64,000 bases of DNA, taken from a bacterium. GTDB lineage: Bacteria > Planctomycetota > UBA1135 > UBA2386. Positions 1-7,552 of this stretch are shown piece by piece. The stretch spans positions 1 to 64,000 of the forward strand of contig JANSXC010000023.1 of assembly GCA_024743115.1 (NCBI GenBank), given 5' to 3'. The notes beneath the pieces were generated by a model. It was given only the letters and a program-made list of their open reading frames with translations. It did not search any database and was not told the origin of the DNA. Within the stretch, counting starts at the first letter, position 1; every line of letters starts with the position of its first letter. Both the position numbers and the translations under genes were made by a program.

Positions 1-446
1 AGGCCGTCGCCGTTGACGTCGTCGAGGCAGCGACGGTCCGAGCCGATCCCGTGGCCCGTGATCCACGTTTGCTCAGCGAAGAGGAACGTGCCGGACGACG
101 ACGCCGATTCGACATGCCAGCGGCCGTTGAACGCCTGGAAGCGAACGTAGTCGTCGCGCCCGTCGCCGTTGACGTCGCCCCACATGCCCTCGCCGCCTTG
201 AACCAACAAACCGGTGTAGGTCGGTGATTCGAAGTGCGAGCCGTTGGCGACTGCCGTCCACGAGCGGTTGTCGCCGCGGAGCTCGATCGCGTCGTCCAGA
301 CCGTCGCCATTGGTGTCGGCCAGCCAGTACTTGCTGCCTGAGTTGCCGCCGTGGCCCTGGACCCAGGCCTGGGCCGCGACGTTCGACGTGATGCAAAGGG
401 AGAGCGCGGCGGATGCGAGCGCGGCGTGACAGTGGAACAAGTTCAT
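1..446 (-). CDS. Secreted FG-GAP/VCBS-repeat protein, N-terminal part only
   Basis: Reading down from an ATG at 446 gives an open frame that runs off the left edge of the window, so the C-terminus is missing. The first 25 or so residues look like a signal peptide (hydrophobic stretch ending in NVAAQA). The rest carries repeated calcium-binding-type loops of the form DxNGDGxDD, at about residues 44-51, 92-99 and 143 onward, alternating with WxxxxxxG segments. This is the pattern of FG-GAP/VCBS repeats that build extracellular beta-propellers. It is probably an exported surface or matrix protein; no enzymatic role can be assigned. It is transcribed away from the ECF sigma factor at 631, across a 184-base divergent gap. 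Confidence 0.75.
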   Translation of the reverse strand, partial: MNLFHCHAALASAALSLCITSNVAAQAWVQGHGGNSGSKYWLADTNGDGLDDAIELRGDNRSWTAVANGSHFESPTYTGLLVQGGEGMWGDVNGDGRDDYVRFQAFNGRWHVESASSSGTFLFAEQTWITGHGIGSDRRCLDDVNGDG

Positions 447-630
447 TTCGGCAGTCCTCGTGGTTCTTCTCTGGGTGCGAGCCCGCCGATTGCGGTGCCC
501 GTCATCAGGACCACGGAATCCCGCGGATTTGCGGCCATCCAGGGGCCCGAATTCTTGGCCATGGGCATAACCTGTCTTTCTGCAAGGTCTTGCGATATCC
601 TCGACCCTGTCGTTCCCCCTGATCTCGCCA

Positions 631-1167
631 ATGGTTCCCGAGCAACCGCCAGACGACGACCCGGTCGACGTCCACATCCACACGGCCTACGACAAGCTGC
701 GCGAGGTTGCCGCTGGCTACCTTCGCCGGCTGCGGCCCGGTCAAACCGTGCAGCCCACCGAGGTCGTGCACGAGGCCTACCTGCGACTGCAGGCATCCGA
801 TCAGACCTGGCGTTCGCGATCCCGATTCCTGGCGTTCGCTTCGAAGTCGATTCGCAACCTGCTCATCGATCACGTGCGCGCGCGCGCGGCCGACAAGCGC
901 GGTGGGGATCGCGAACGGGTCACGCTGTCCACTCGCGTGGTAGACCACAAACCCGCGGACCTCGACCTGATCGACTTGCACGAGGCGCTCGAGCTATTGA
1001 CGGAGCGCGATGAACGGCAGGGGCGCATCGTCGAGATGCGCTTCTTCGGCAACATGTCGACGGACGAGATCGCCGAGGCCATGCGCATTTCGCCACGCAC
1101 CGTGCGTCGCGAACTGCGCATGGCGCAATCATGGCTCATGCGCGAGCTCGACCCGGGCTCGCCATGA
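631..1167 (+). CDS. ECF-type RNA polymerase sigma factor without an adjacent kinase
   Basis: A 178-residue protein with the ECF layout. Region 2 lies at about residues 12-85 (LREVAAGYLRRL, then VVHEAYLRL and RFLAFASKSIRNLLIDHVR) and region 4 at about 115-170 (RQGRIVEMRFFGNMSTDEIAEAM, then helix-turn-helix RTVRRELRMAQSWL). The wording matches the planctomycete-type family (Sig-70_X6/ECF_sigma70) that is often encoded beside Ser/Thr kinases. Here the next 190 bases hold no gene and the following gene is on the other strand, so its signalling partner, if any, lies elsewhere. No convincing Shine-Dalgarno sequence precedes the ATG. Confidence 0.88.
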   Translation: MVPEQPPDDDPVDVHIHTAYDKLREVAAGYLRRLRPGQTVQPTEVVHEAYLRLQASDQTWRSRSRFLAFASKSIRNLLIDHVRARAADKRGGDRERVTLSTRVVDHKPADLDLIDLHEALELLTERDERQGRIVEMRFFGNMSTDEIAEAMRISPRTVRRELRMAQSWLMRELDPGSP

Positions 1168-1358
1168 AGTGTGAGTAGTCGCACCCTGGTCAGGCTACGG
1201 CGGTAAGCGCGGGTCCGGACTGCTCCGGCGCTGATGTCCTCCAACCGGCGAGGCATGGCCGCCTCGCGAACAACCTTGCAGGCAATGACCGCCCCGGCAA
1301 GCTCGTAGCCAGGCGCGGTCCGGTGGCCCGTTCATCTTTCTGCAGGGCGGTGTTTGGA

Positions 1359-1850
1359 TCACAGTCGTTCCGCTATGCAGCGGTTTACCGCGGCCCAGCA
1401 GTCGGGTGCCACTCCATCGGTCCACACGATGACGATCACCTTGCCCCGCCGATGCACCTTGGCACGGTCGAGGCTCGCGTTCATCGCCCAGATGTCGCGC
1501 ACGATTCCCTCCAGGCGATCGGCATCCTCGATGGCGGCGGTTTCGAGGCCGTAGAAGCCAACGTCCTTCTCCGCGCGGTAGAGAGCGTACAGCGCCTCAC
1601 GAATCCCTTGGTTGCTAAGGCGACCCTGGGAGCTGGCGCGCGTAATGTGCTCGACGAAGTCGGGTGCGCTCGAGCGGGTCGGGTTCCCGCGGAGCACCTT
1701 GCGGTCGACGTGCAGCCCCAGGACGTCGGGGAGCTTTCGCGTCACCAGGGAGGGATGCAGTTCGGGCCCTTCGAGCACGATTGGCTCGAGGCCACGCGTG
1801 ACGCAGCCGGCGAACAGGAAGGCGAGCGTGGCAGCGGTGAGGGTCTTCAT
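1359..1850 (-). CDS. Small putative lipoprotein of unknown function
   Basis: A 163-residue protein beginning with a short type II signal sequence and a lipobox-like LFAGC (lipidated Cys predicted at residue 16). The remainder is soluble and polar with no domain I recognise; two hydrophobic strands near the C-terminus (VIVIVWTDGV) could form a core sheet. It stands alone, divergent from the glutathione reductase gene and with the ECF sigma gene behind it in the opposite orientation. Start chosen because the lipobox follows at normal distance. Confidence 0.6.
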   Translation of the reverse strand: MKTLTAATLAFLFAGCVTRGLEPIVLEGPELHPSLVTRKLPDVLGLHVDRKVLRGNPTRSSAPDFVEHITRASSQGRLSNQGIREALYALYRAEKDVGFYGLETAAIEDADRLEGIVRDIWAMNASLDRAKVHRRGKVIVIVWTDGVAPDCWAAVNRCIAERL

Positions 1851-1965
1851 TTGGGGCGGGCATCCTCGCAGGAACGGGTGGGGATGTCGGCACCTTCGGG
1901 CCGTCGATCTGTTCGGTGTCGGACTTTGGGGATCGACGACAGGCGTTCTCTGCTACGAAGGAACC

Positions 1966-3312
1966 ATGGACCACGATCTCTTCGTCATCGGCGCCGGTTC
2001 GGGCGGGGTGCGCGCGGCGCGCATGGCTGCCGGGTTCGGCGCAAAAGTCGCGGTTGCCGAGGATCTCTACCTGGGCGGGACATGCGTCAATGTCGGTTGT
2101 GTGCCGAAGAAGCTCTACGTCTACGCCTCCGAGTTTCGGCACGCGTTCGAGGATGCGAAGGGCTTCGGCTGGGCGGCGCAGACACCGAAGTTCGATTGGG
2201 ACACGCTGCGGAACAACAAGACCGACGAGATCGGTCGGTTGAACGGGATCTACGACAAGCTGCTCGGCAACGCCGGCGCCAAGATCATCCGGGGCCGCGC
2301 GAAGATCGTCGGGCCGCACGAGGTCGAGGTGAACGGGCAGCGTCACACGGCGGAGAAGATCCTGATCGCGACGGGTGGCTGGCCGCGGCGCGACACACGA
2401 CCCGGGGCGGAGCTGGGGATCACGTCGAACGAGGTCTTCGATCTGCCCGAGTTCCCCGAGCGGATCATGATCGCGGGCGGTGGTTACATCGCCGTCGAGT
2501 TCGCCGGAATCTTCGCTGGGCTCGGGGCGCAGGTCACCCAGCTGTATCGCGGGCCGCTGTTCCTGCGCGGCTTTGATCAGGACATCCGTGAGTTCGCGGC
2601 GCAGGAGCTGCCGAAGACGGGCATCGATCTGCGCTTCGAGGTGATCATCGACTCGATCGAACGGACGGCGGGCGGCCTGCTGTGCAAACTGTCCGACGGC
2701 AAGGAGGTCGAGGTCGACCAGGTGCTCTACGCAATCGGGCGCGAACCGAACGTCACGGGTCTCGGGCTCGAGAACGTCAACGTGCAGCGGAACGACCGCG
2801 GCTACATCGAGGTCGACGCCGACTTCCGTACGTCCGAGCCGTCGATCTTCGCAGTTGGCGACGTCACGGGTGGCATGGAGCTCACGCCGGTTGCGCTGGC
2901 CGAGGGCATGGCGTTCGCGCGCAAGCAGTTCGGGTCGATCCAGCGGGCGGTCGAGTACGACTTCATCCCGTCGGCGGTGTTCTGCCAGCCCAACATCGGC
3001 ACCGTCGGCTTCACCGAAGAGCGGGCGCGCGAAGAGTTCGAGAGCATCACGCTCTACAAGTCGACGTTCCGGCCGATGAAACACACGATCAGCGGCCGCG
3101 ACGAGCGCACGCTGATGAAGCTCATCGTCGACGACGCCACCGACCGGGTCGTCGGCGTGCACATGATGGGCCCCGACGCCGGCGAGATCATTCAGGGCAT
3201 CGCGATCGCACTGAAAGCTGGCGCCACGAAAGCGACGTTCGACGCCACCGTCGGCATCCATCCGACCGCGGCCGAGGAATTCGTCACGATGCGCGAGCCG
3301 TGGACGGAGTGA
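1966..3312 (+). CDS. gor: Glutathione-disulfide reductase
   Basis: A 448-residue FAD/NADPH oxidoreductase that reduces glutathione disulfide in the cytoplasm. The N-terminal FAD-binding glycine motif (IGAGSGGVRAA, from residue 8) is followed by the redox pair in GGTCVNVGCVPKKL (Cys40 and Cys45). The second nucleotide site shows GGGYIAVEFAG and then YRGPLFLRGFD, whose arginines are those that select NADPH in glutathione reductases. The second FAD motif (FAVGDVTGG) and the C-terminal His-Glu pair in HPTAAEEFVTM are present. Length is normal for the family. The open frame extends upstream, but the start at 1966 is favoured by GAAGGA just before it and by the immediate start of the Rossmann strand. 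Trypanothione reductase-like or mycothione reductase-like activity is less likely. Confidence 0.95.
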   Translation: MDHDLFVIGAGSGGVRAARMAAGFGAKVAVAEDLYLGGTCVNVGCVPKKLYVYASEFRHAFEDAKGFGWAAQTPKFDWDTLRNNKTDEIGRLNGIYDKLLGNAGAKIIRGRAKIVGPHEVEVNGQRHTAEKILIATGGWPRRDTRPGAELGITSNEVFDLPEFPERIMIAGGGYIAVEFAGIFAGLGAQVTQLYRGPLFLRGFDQDIREFAAQELPKTGIDLRFEVIIDSIERTAGGLLCKLSDGKEVEVDQVLYAIGREPNVTGLGLENVNVQRNDRGYIEVDADFRTSEPSIFAVGDVTGGMELTPVALAEGMAFARKQFGSIQRAVEYDFIPSAVFCQPNIGTVGFTEERAREEFESITLYKSTFRPMKHTISGRDERTLMKLIVDDATDRVVGVHMMGPDAGEIIQGIAIALKAGATKATFDATVGIHPTAAEEFVTMREPWTE

Positions 3313-3316
3313 TTGC

Positions 3317-4228
3317 TCACTGCCCCGAGTTGGCTTGCAGCCGCTGCTGCAGGCGGCTCGCGGTCGGGTGACGCTGCAGGCCCTGCTGCCAGACGGACCG
3401 GGCTTCCTTCAGATCGCCGCGCTGCGCGTGCAGGTTGCCGAGCTGGAAGTAGACCTGCGAGTGGCGGCCTTCCACGGGCAGACTCCTCTGCTGTTCGATC
3501 AACGTTTCGAAGTGCTGGATGGCCTCGGGCATGCGCCCGTACGAGCTGGGCCAGAACGTCAGCTTGACGGCTTTTTCGTAACGGGCGTCCCAGTGTTGGG
3601 GGTCGAGTTCGAGAACATCGCCGTAGGCGGAGTCCGACTCGCGCCACCAGCGCCCTTGTTCGTGGTTGGGGCGGCTCATCGCCGCGGCGTGGGCCGCGCA
3701 CGCGAGCTCGTAGTGAGCTGCGGTCGACTGCGGCGCCTGCTCGACCGCTGTGCGGTAGACGTCGAGCACTTCGTCGAGCCGGTCACAGGCTTCGAGTTGG
3801 GCCCAGAGTTCGGCCGTACTCTCACCCGATGCCTGAAGCGTGCGCAGCTCGTCGTACCAGTCGGTCGCCGAGTACTTGCTCCGGTCGACCTCGCCTTCGC
3901 CACGGTGGCGAGCATCGGGCGCCTCGGTGCTTTGCCGGTCTGCCAGCGCTTGGTTCACGAGTTCGAGAACGAACTCGCGGTCGATCGTTGGTCCGGCGGC
4001 GACGCGCATCGGTGTCGCGCTCGCGCTCTGCAGTTGCTGAGCCATGCGCTGTTCGAACTCACGCTGACGCGACTCCAGGTTCTCCGTGATGGCGAGGAGG
4101 CGGGCCGAGTCGACTTCGGGAGCCGCAGTCGCCTGCGCGGGATCCGCGCCCGAGACGGCGAGGTGAACGAGGAACGCGGCGGCGGCGCCGGCCGTGGCAG
4201 AAGACAACAGGACGGTCATGGGTTGCAT
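3317..4228 (-). CDS. Membrane-anchored or secreted TPR protein
   Basis: A 303-residue protein with one hydrophobic N-terminal segment (about residues 5-27), a polar coiled-coil-like stretch (LLAITENLESRQREFEQRM, about 44-65), then a helical C-terminal half with tetratricopeptide spacing (for example AHYELACAAHAAAM near 170 and VYFQLGNLHAQRGDLKEA near 263). TPR proteins act as scaffolds. It is the last gene of a minus-strand cluster after an ECF sigma factor and a Ser/Thr kinase, and the 80-base spacer before it resembles the spacer before the kinase, so it may share regulation. It ends 4 bases from the end of the convergent gor gene. Confidence 0.7.
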   Translation of the reverse strand: MQPMTVLLSSATAGAAAAFLVHLAVSGADPAQATAAPEVDSARLLAITENLESRQREFEQRMAQQLQSASATPMRVAAGPTIDREFVLELVNQALADRQSTEAPDARHRGEGEVDRSKYSATDWYDELRTLQASGESTAELWAQLEACDRLDEVLDVYRTAVEQAPQSTAAHYELACAAHAAAMSRPNHEQGRWWRESDSAYGDVLELDPQHWDARYEKAVKLTFWPSSYGRMPEAIQHFETLIEQQRSLPVEGRHSQVYFQLGNLHAQRGDLKEARSVWQQGLQRHPTASRLQQRLQANSGQ

Positions 4229-4287
4229 ACCCGCCTCTCGTCGAACGGTTCGCGAGGGCTCACGATTTTCAGGCCGAACTCGCGGGC
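4229..4287 (-). promoter_or_regulatory. Leader element, copy A, before the TPR gene
   Basis: On the minus strand this spacer reads CCCGCG, then GAAAATCGTGAGCCCT, N11, CGACGAG, N8 and the ATG at 4228. The same words at exactly the same distances precede the kinase gene (copy B), although the genes are unrelated. It is probably a shared promoter or 5' leader element, perhaps read by the ECF sigma factor encoded at 6935. Confidence 0.5.
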
Positions 4288-4308
4288 TTTCGGACTGTCG
4301 GCTGCGAG

Positions 4309-6903
4309 CTAGCGAAACTGCGGCAGGACCTGCACCAACTGATCGTACTGATTGCGCGCGGTCGGCGAACTCTCGGCCTCGAGTCTGGCTGCTGCGACTG
4401 CGGCGCGGAACAGCGGCTGCAGCGGCACGCTCTCGGCGAGGCCGCGCTCGGCAAGCAAGACGACGAAGTCAGTGCTGGTCGTATGCAGTTTGCTGAGCGT
4501 GTCCGCGGATCGTGAGCCCCACAGCGTCTCGATGCGTTCGGCGAGGCGCTGGCGTTCCTCCTCACCGACCTGGTCGAGGACGCGGGCCGCGAAGCGCGTC
4601 CAGGTCGAGAGCGCGAACGCGTCTTCGAGCCCGTGCCGCTCGATCGCCTTCATGCCGACGAACGCCCGTTTGCGCGCGGTTGCCACGCGATCCTCGCGCA
4701 AGAGGATGTCGATCTCGAGCGCGAGCTGGGTGCGCATCTCCTGACGCGTCCTGCGGTCGCCGGAATCGGCGTACAACTGGAGCGCGAGGTCGCCGGCGAT
4801 GCGCAGTTGTTCGAGCCCTTCGTTCACATCGCCCGGCACATGGACCAGCCAGGCGCCGAGGCGGAAGTGGCTCCAGCAGACGAGATACCGCCAGCGCCTC
4901 GGTTCCGCGGCCCCGAAGCGCTGCTGCGCGTCGAGCGCCCGTTCGCGCGCAGCGCGGGCGTCGCTCATGCCCTGCTGGGAGTCGTAGAGGATACAGAGAT
5001 CGCCGCGCGTCCACAGTGACGACAGCAGGTCCGCCGTGCGGTCGGGATCGTCGTTGCGATCGACGAGCCGCGCGCGAGCCAGTGCTACGCATTCGTCCGC
5101 CGCCGCCATCCCGAGTTCGCGTTTGCCGATCCGGCGACAGTTGTCGGCGAAGCTGTGCAGGGCGCGCCAGAGCTGGCGTTGGCTGGCGTCGTCCGGACGC
5201 AACGCGGCGAGGCGCCGCGCCAGCTCTTTTGCACGGACCAACGCTCGGTGCCCGACCTCGGACTCCTCCTTCGGCGAGAACCAGTAACCGCCGTGCAGCT
5301 GGCTGACCTCGATGTAGGCGTCGAGCAGCGACTGCAGGCTGTCAGCGTCCTCGATCAACGTGCCCCGAAGGCCTTCCAAGGCATCGAAGGCGGCCGACAC
5401 GATGCGTCGTCGTTCTGCGAGGCGCTGGACCTGCTCCAGTCGACGCTCGGACGCGACCACGACACCCTTGGCGGAATCACGCGCGATGACCGCCAGTCGC
5501 TCGCGCACGCGACCGAGTTCGGTGGTTGCCTCGTCGAGGGTGCGCTGCTGTTCGACGGCTTCGTTCTGGGCCTTTGCGAGGTCGCGACCGAATCGCTCGG
5601 CCTGTACCCAGAGCGTGACGATGACCGCGATGCCGATGACGAGTAGCAGGCCGGCAGCCGCAAGCCCGGCGCACAACGCGCGACGCCGGCGCGCCAGTAG
5701 TCGCAAGCGGTGCAGCCAACTCGGCGGCCGCGCCGCGATCGGCTCGCTGTTCAGGAACCGTTGCAGGTCGTCGCGCAGCGCCGCGACGCCGTCATAGCGC
5801 AGTTCGGGATCCGGTTGCAGGGCACATGCCACGATCGCCGCGAGGTCGGTCGGTAACTCGTCGCTGCCGGACGCCGGCATCGGCTCGGCGTTGCGGATCT
5901 TGCCCAGCGCTTCCAACACGGTCTCGTCACCGCGAAGGAATGGATGCCGTCCGAGCAGCAGTTCATGCAGCAGCACTCCGAGCGAGTAGACGTCGCTCCG
6001 CACGTCGAGTACGTCTTGCGCGCCGTTCGCCTGCTCTGGGCTCATGTAGAGCACCGTGCCGACCAGCTCGCCGTGGCGCGTGCGGTCGAGTTCCGGCTGT
6101 TCACGCGACATGAGCCGCGCAATGCCGAAGTCGATCACCTTGACCGACTGCACTGGGTCCGCGCGGTCGCTGCCCGACAGCACGACGTTCTGGGGCTTGA
6201 GGTCACGGTGCAGGAAGCCGCGGCGGTGCGCGTGATGCACTGCATCACAGGTGGCAACGAACATCCGCACGCGCTGGTCGCGCGGAACGCCCCGCTCTTC
6301 ACAGTAGTCGGTGATCGGTCGCGCGTCGGGGACCAGCTCCATGGCAAGCCACGACAACGACGCCGGACCCTCTTGGCCGTCACCTTCTGCCGCACCTGCA
6401 CCGAGGACGCGTGCGATGTTCGGATGATCGAGACGCGCGAGGGTCTCGACCTCGTTGGCAAAGCGACTCGCGAGGCCGGTTCCGGCCGCGGCGAAGCGCA
6501 GCACCTTCACGGCCACGCGTCGGCGCGGTGCATTCTGTTCTGCTTCGTAGACTTCGGCCATGCTGCCGGCGCCGATCAGGCGACTGATCCGGAACGCCCC
6601 GAGGCGAGTGCCTGTCAGCTGGCCGCGTGCTGCGGTGGAGGCCGCGCCGCCGACAGCGTCGGCCGGGACCTCGAGCGCCCCGGGGTCGTTCGGAATCGCG
6701 TTCGGCTGCAACTCGTCCGGCCACTCGGGCGCCTGGTCGAGGACCGCGTCGGGCTGCTCGTGGGCCTCGAACAGCGTGCGCAGCTCGTCCGCCAGCACCG
6801 CGTCCTGCTCGGCAACGGTCGCCACGAATGCGGCCCGACGCGTCGGTGGCGTGCCGACGAGCTGGTCGAACAACTCTGCCAGCCGATCGATATCCACACT
6901 CAT
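4309..6903 (-). CDS. Transmembrane Ser/Thr protein kinase (PknB-like)
   Basis: An 864-residue protein. A roughly 100-residue N-terminal leader is followed by a Hanks-type kinase domain (about 104-385): glycine loop IGAGSMAEVYEAE, AVK lysine Lys133, alpha-C glutamate Glu151, catalytic loop HRDLKPQN (232-239), DFG (258-260) and MSPEQA. All key residues are present, so it should be active. One membrane helix lies at about 411-433, followed by a long alpha-helical outer region that includes a coiled-coil-like stretch. The family phosphorylates cytoplasmic proteins in response to envelope signals. The gene follows an ECF sigma gene by 31 bases on the same strand, the usual planctomycete sigma/kinase pairing, and precedes a TPR gene. 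Confidence 0.92.
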   Translation of the reverse strand: MSVDIDRLAELFDQLVGTPPTRRAAFVATVAEQDAVLADELRTLFEAHEQPDAVLDQAPEWPDELQPNAIPNDPGALEVPADAVGGAASTAARGQLTGTRLGAFRISRLIGAGSMAEVYEAEQNAPRRRVAVKVLRFAAAGTGLASRFANEVETLARLDHPNIARVLGAGAAEGDGQEGPASLSWLAMELVPDARPITDYCEERGVPRDQRVRMFVATCDAVHHAHRRGFLHRDLKPQNVVLSGSDRADPVQSVKVIDFGIARLMSREQPELDRTRHGELVGTVLYMSPEQANGAQDVLDVRSDVYSLGVLLHELLLGRHPFLRGDETVLEALGKIRNAEPMPASGSDELPTDLAAIVACALQPDPELRYDGVAALRDDLQRFLNSEPIAARPPSWLHRLRLLARRRRALCAGLAAAGLLLVIGIAVIVTLWVQAERFGRDLAKAQNEAVEQQRTLDEATTELGRVRERLAVIARDSAKGVVVASERRLEQVQRLAERRRIVSAAFDALEGLRGTLIEDADSLQSLLDAYIEVSQLHGGYWFSPKEESEVGHRALVRAKELARRLAALRPDDASQRQLWRALHSFADNCRRIGKRELGMAAADECVALARARLVDRNDDPDRTADLLSSLWTRGDLCILYDSQQGMSDARAARERALDAQQRFGAAEPRRWRYLVCWSHFRLGAWLVHVPGDVNEGLEQLRIAGDLALQLYADSGDRRTRQEMRTQLALEIDILLREDRVATARKRAFVGMKAIERHGLEDAFALSTWTRFAARVLDQVGEEERQRLAERIETLWGSRSADTLSKLHTTSTDFVVLLAERGLAESVPLQPLFRAAVAAARLEAESSPTARNQYDQLVQVLPQFR

Positions 6904-6960
6904 GCCGTCTACTCGTCGGGTGTGGCGTCAGGGCTCACGGTTTTTCGGGATCACCCGCGG
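6904..6960 (-). promoter_or_regulatory. Leader element, copy B, before the kinase gene
   Basis: On the minus strand: CCCGCG, then GAAAAACCGTGAGCCCT, N11, CGACGAG, N8 and the ATG at 6903. Spacing is identical to copy A (core CGTGAGCCCT ends 26 bases before each ATG). Part of it lies over the last codons of the upstream ECF sigma gene, so it may also serve as an internal promoter. Confidence 0.5.
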
Positions 6961-7507
6961 GGGCGGTCGCGAACGGATCTTCCCCGGCCATCGCGCGCAG
7001 CAGCCAGGCGCGCGCGAACTGCCAGTCGCGCTTGACGGTGGCTGGTGAAAGCTCCATGGCGGCGGCAGTTTCCTCGACCGATAGTCCGGCGAAGTAGCGC
7101 AGCAGCACGACGCGGCCGCGCCGTGGATCCTGGCGTTCGAGTTCGGCCAGGGCGCGGTCGAGCCGCACGACCGAACCCTCGGGGTCGCCGTCGTCGGCCG
7201 GAGCCGACAGGCTCTCGGGGTCGACGTCAGCGCGGTTGTTGGGACGCTTCTTGGCCGTGCGCCGCCGGGCGTGGTCGACGAGGATCCAACGCATGGCCTG
7301 CGCGGTGGCGCAGCGCAGGTGTTCGCGATCCTGGAAGCGCTCGCTGCTGGGCTCGCCGTCGGTCTCGGCCAGTCGCAGCCAGGCTTCGTGCACCAGCGCC
7401 GTGGCCTGCAGGGTCTGCCCGGCTGGCAGCTGTTCGAGCTTTTGTCGGGCGATTCGTCGGAGCTCGTCGTAGAGCAGTGGGAATCGCGGATCGTCCGGTG
7501 CTTGCAC
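6935..7507 (-). CDS. ECF-type sigma factor paired with the downstream kinase
   Basis: A 190-residue sigma factor starting at GTG. Region 2 (LLYDELRRIARQKLEQL, then TALVHEAWLRLAE and AMRWILVDHARRR) and region 4 (RGRVVLLRYFAGLSVEETAAAM, then ATVKRDWQFARAWLLRAM) are both complete. It belongs to the same planctomycete-type ECF family as the gene at 631. The kinase gene follows after 31 bases on the same strand, suggesting that kinase signalling and this sigma factor form one pathway. No anti-sigma gene is adjacent, consistent with kinase-linked ECF groups. Region 2 and region 4 are joined by a linker rich in Asp and Pro. Confidence 0.92.
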   Translation of the reverse strand: MQAPDDPRFPLLYDELRRIARQKLEQLPAGQTLQATALVHEAWLRLAETDGEPSSERFQDREHLRCATAQAMRWILVDHARRRTAKKRPNNRADVDPESLSAPADDGDPEGSVVRLDRALAELERQDPRRGRVVLLRYFAGLSVEETAAAMELSPATVKRDWQFARAWLLRAMAGEDPFATAPAGDPEKP

Positions 7508-7552
7508 GGCTGCAGTGTATCGGATGGCAGTTGATGCGCGCGGTCACCGACG

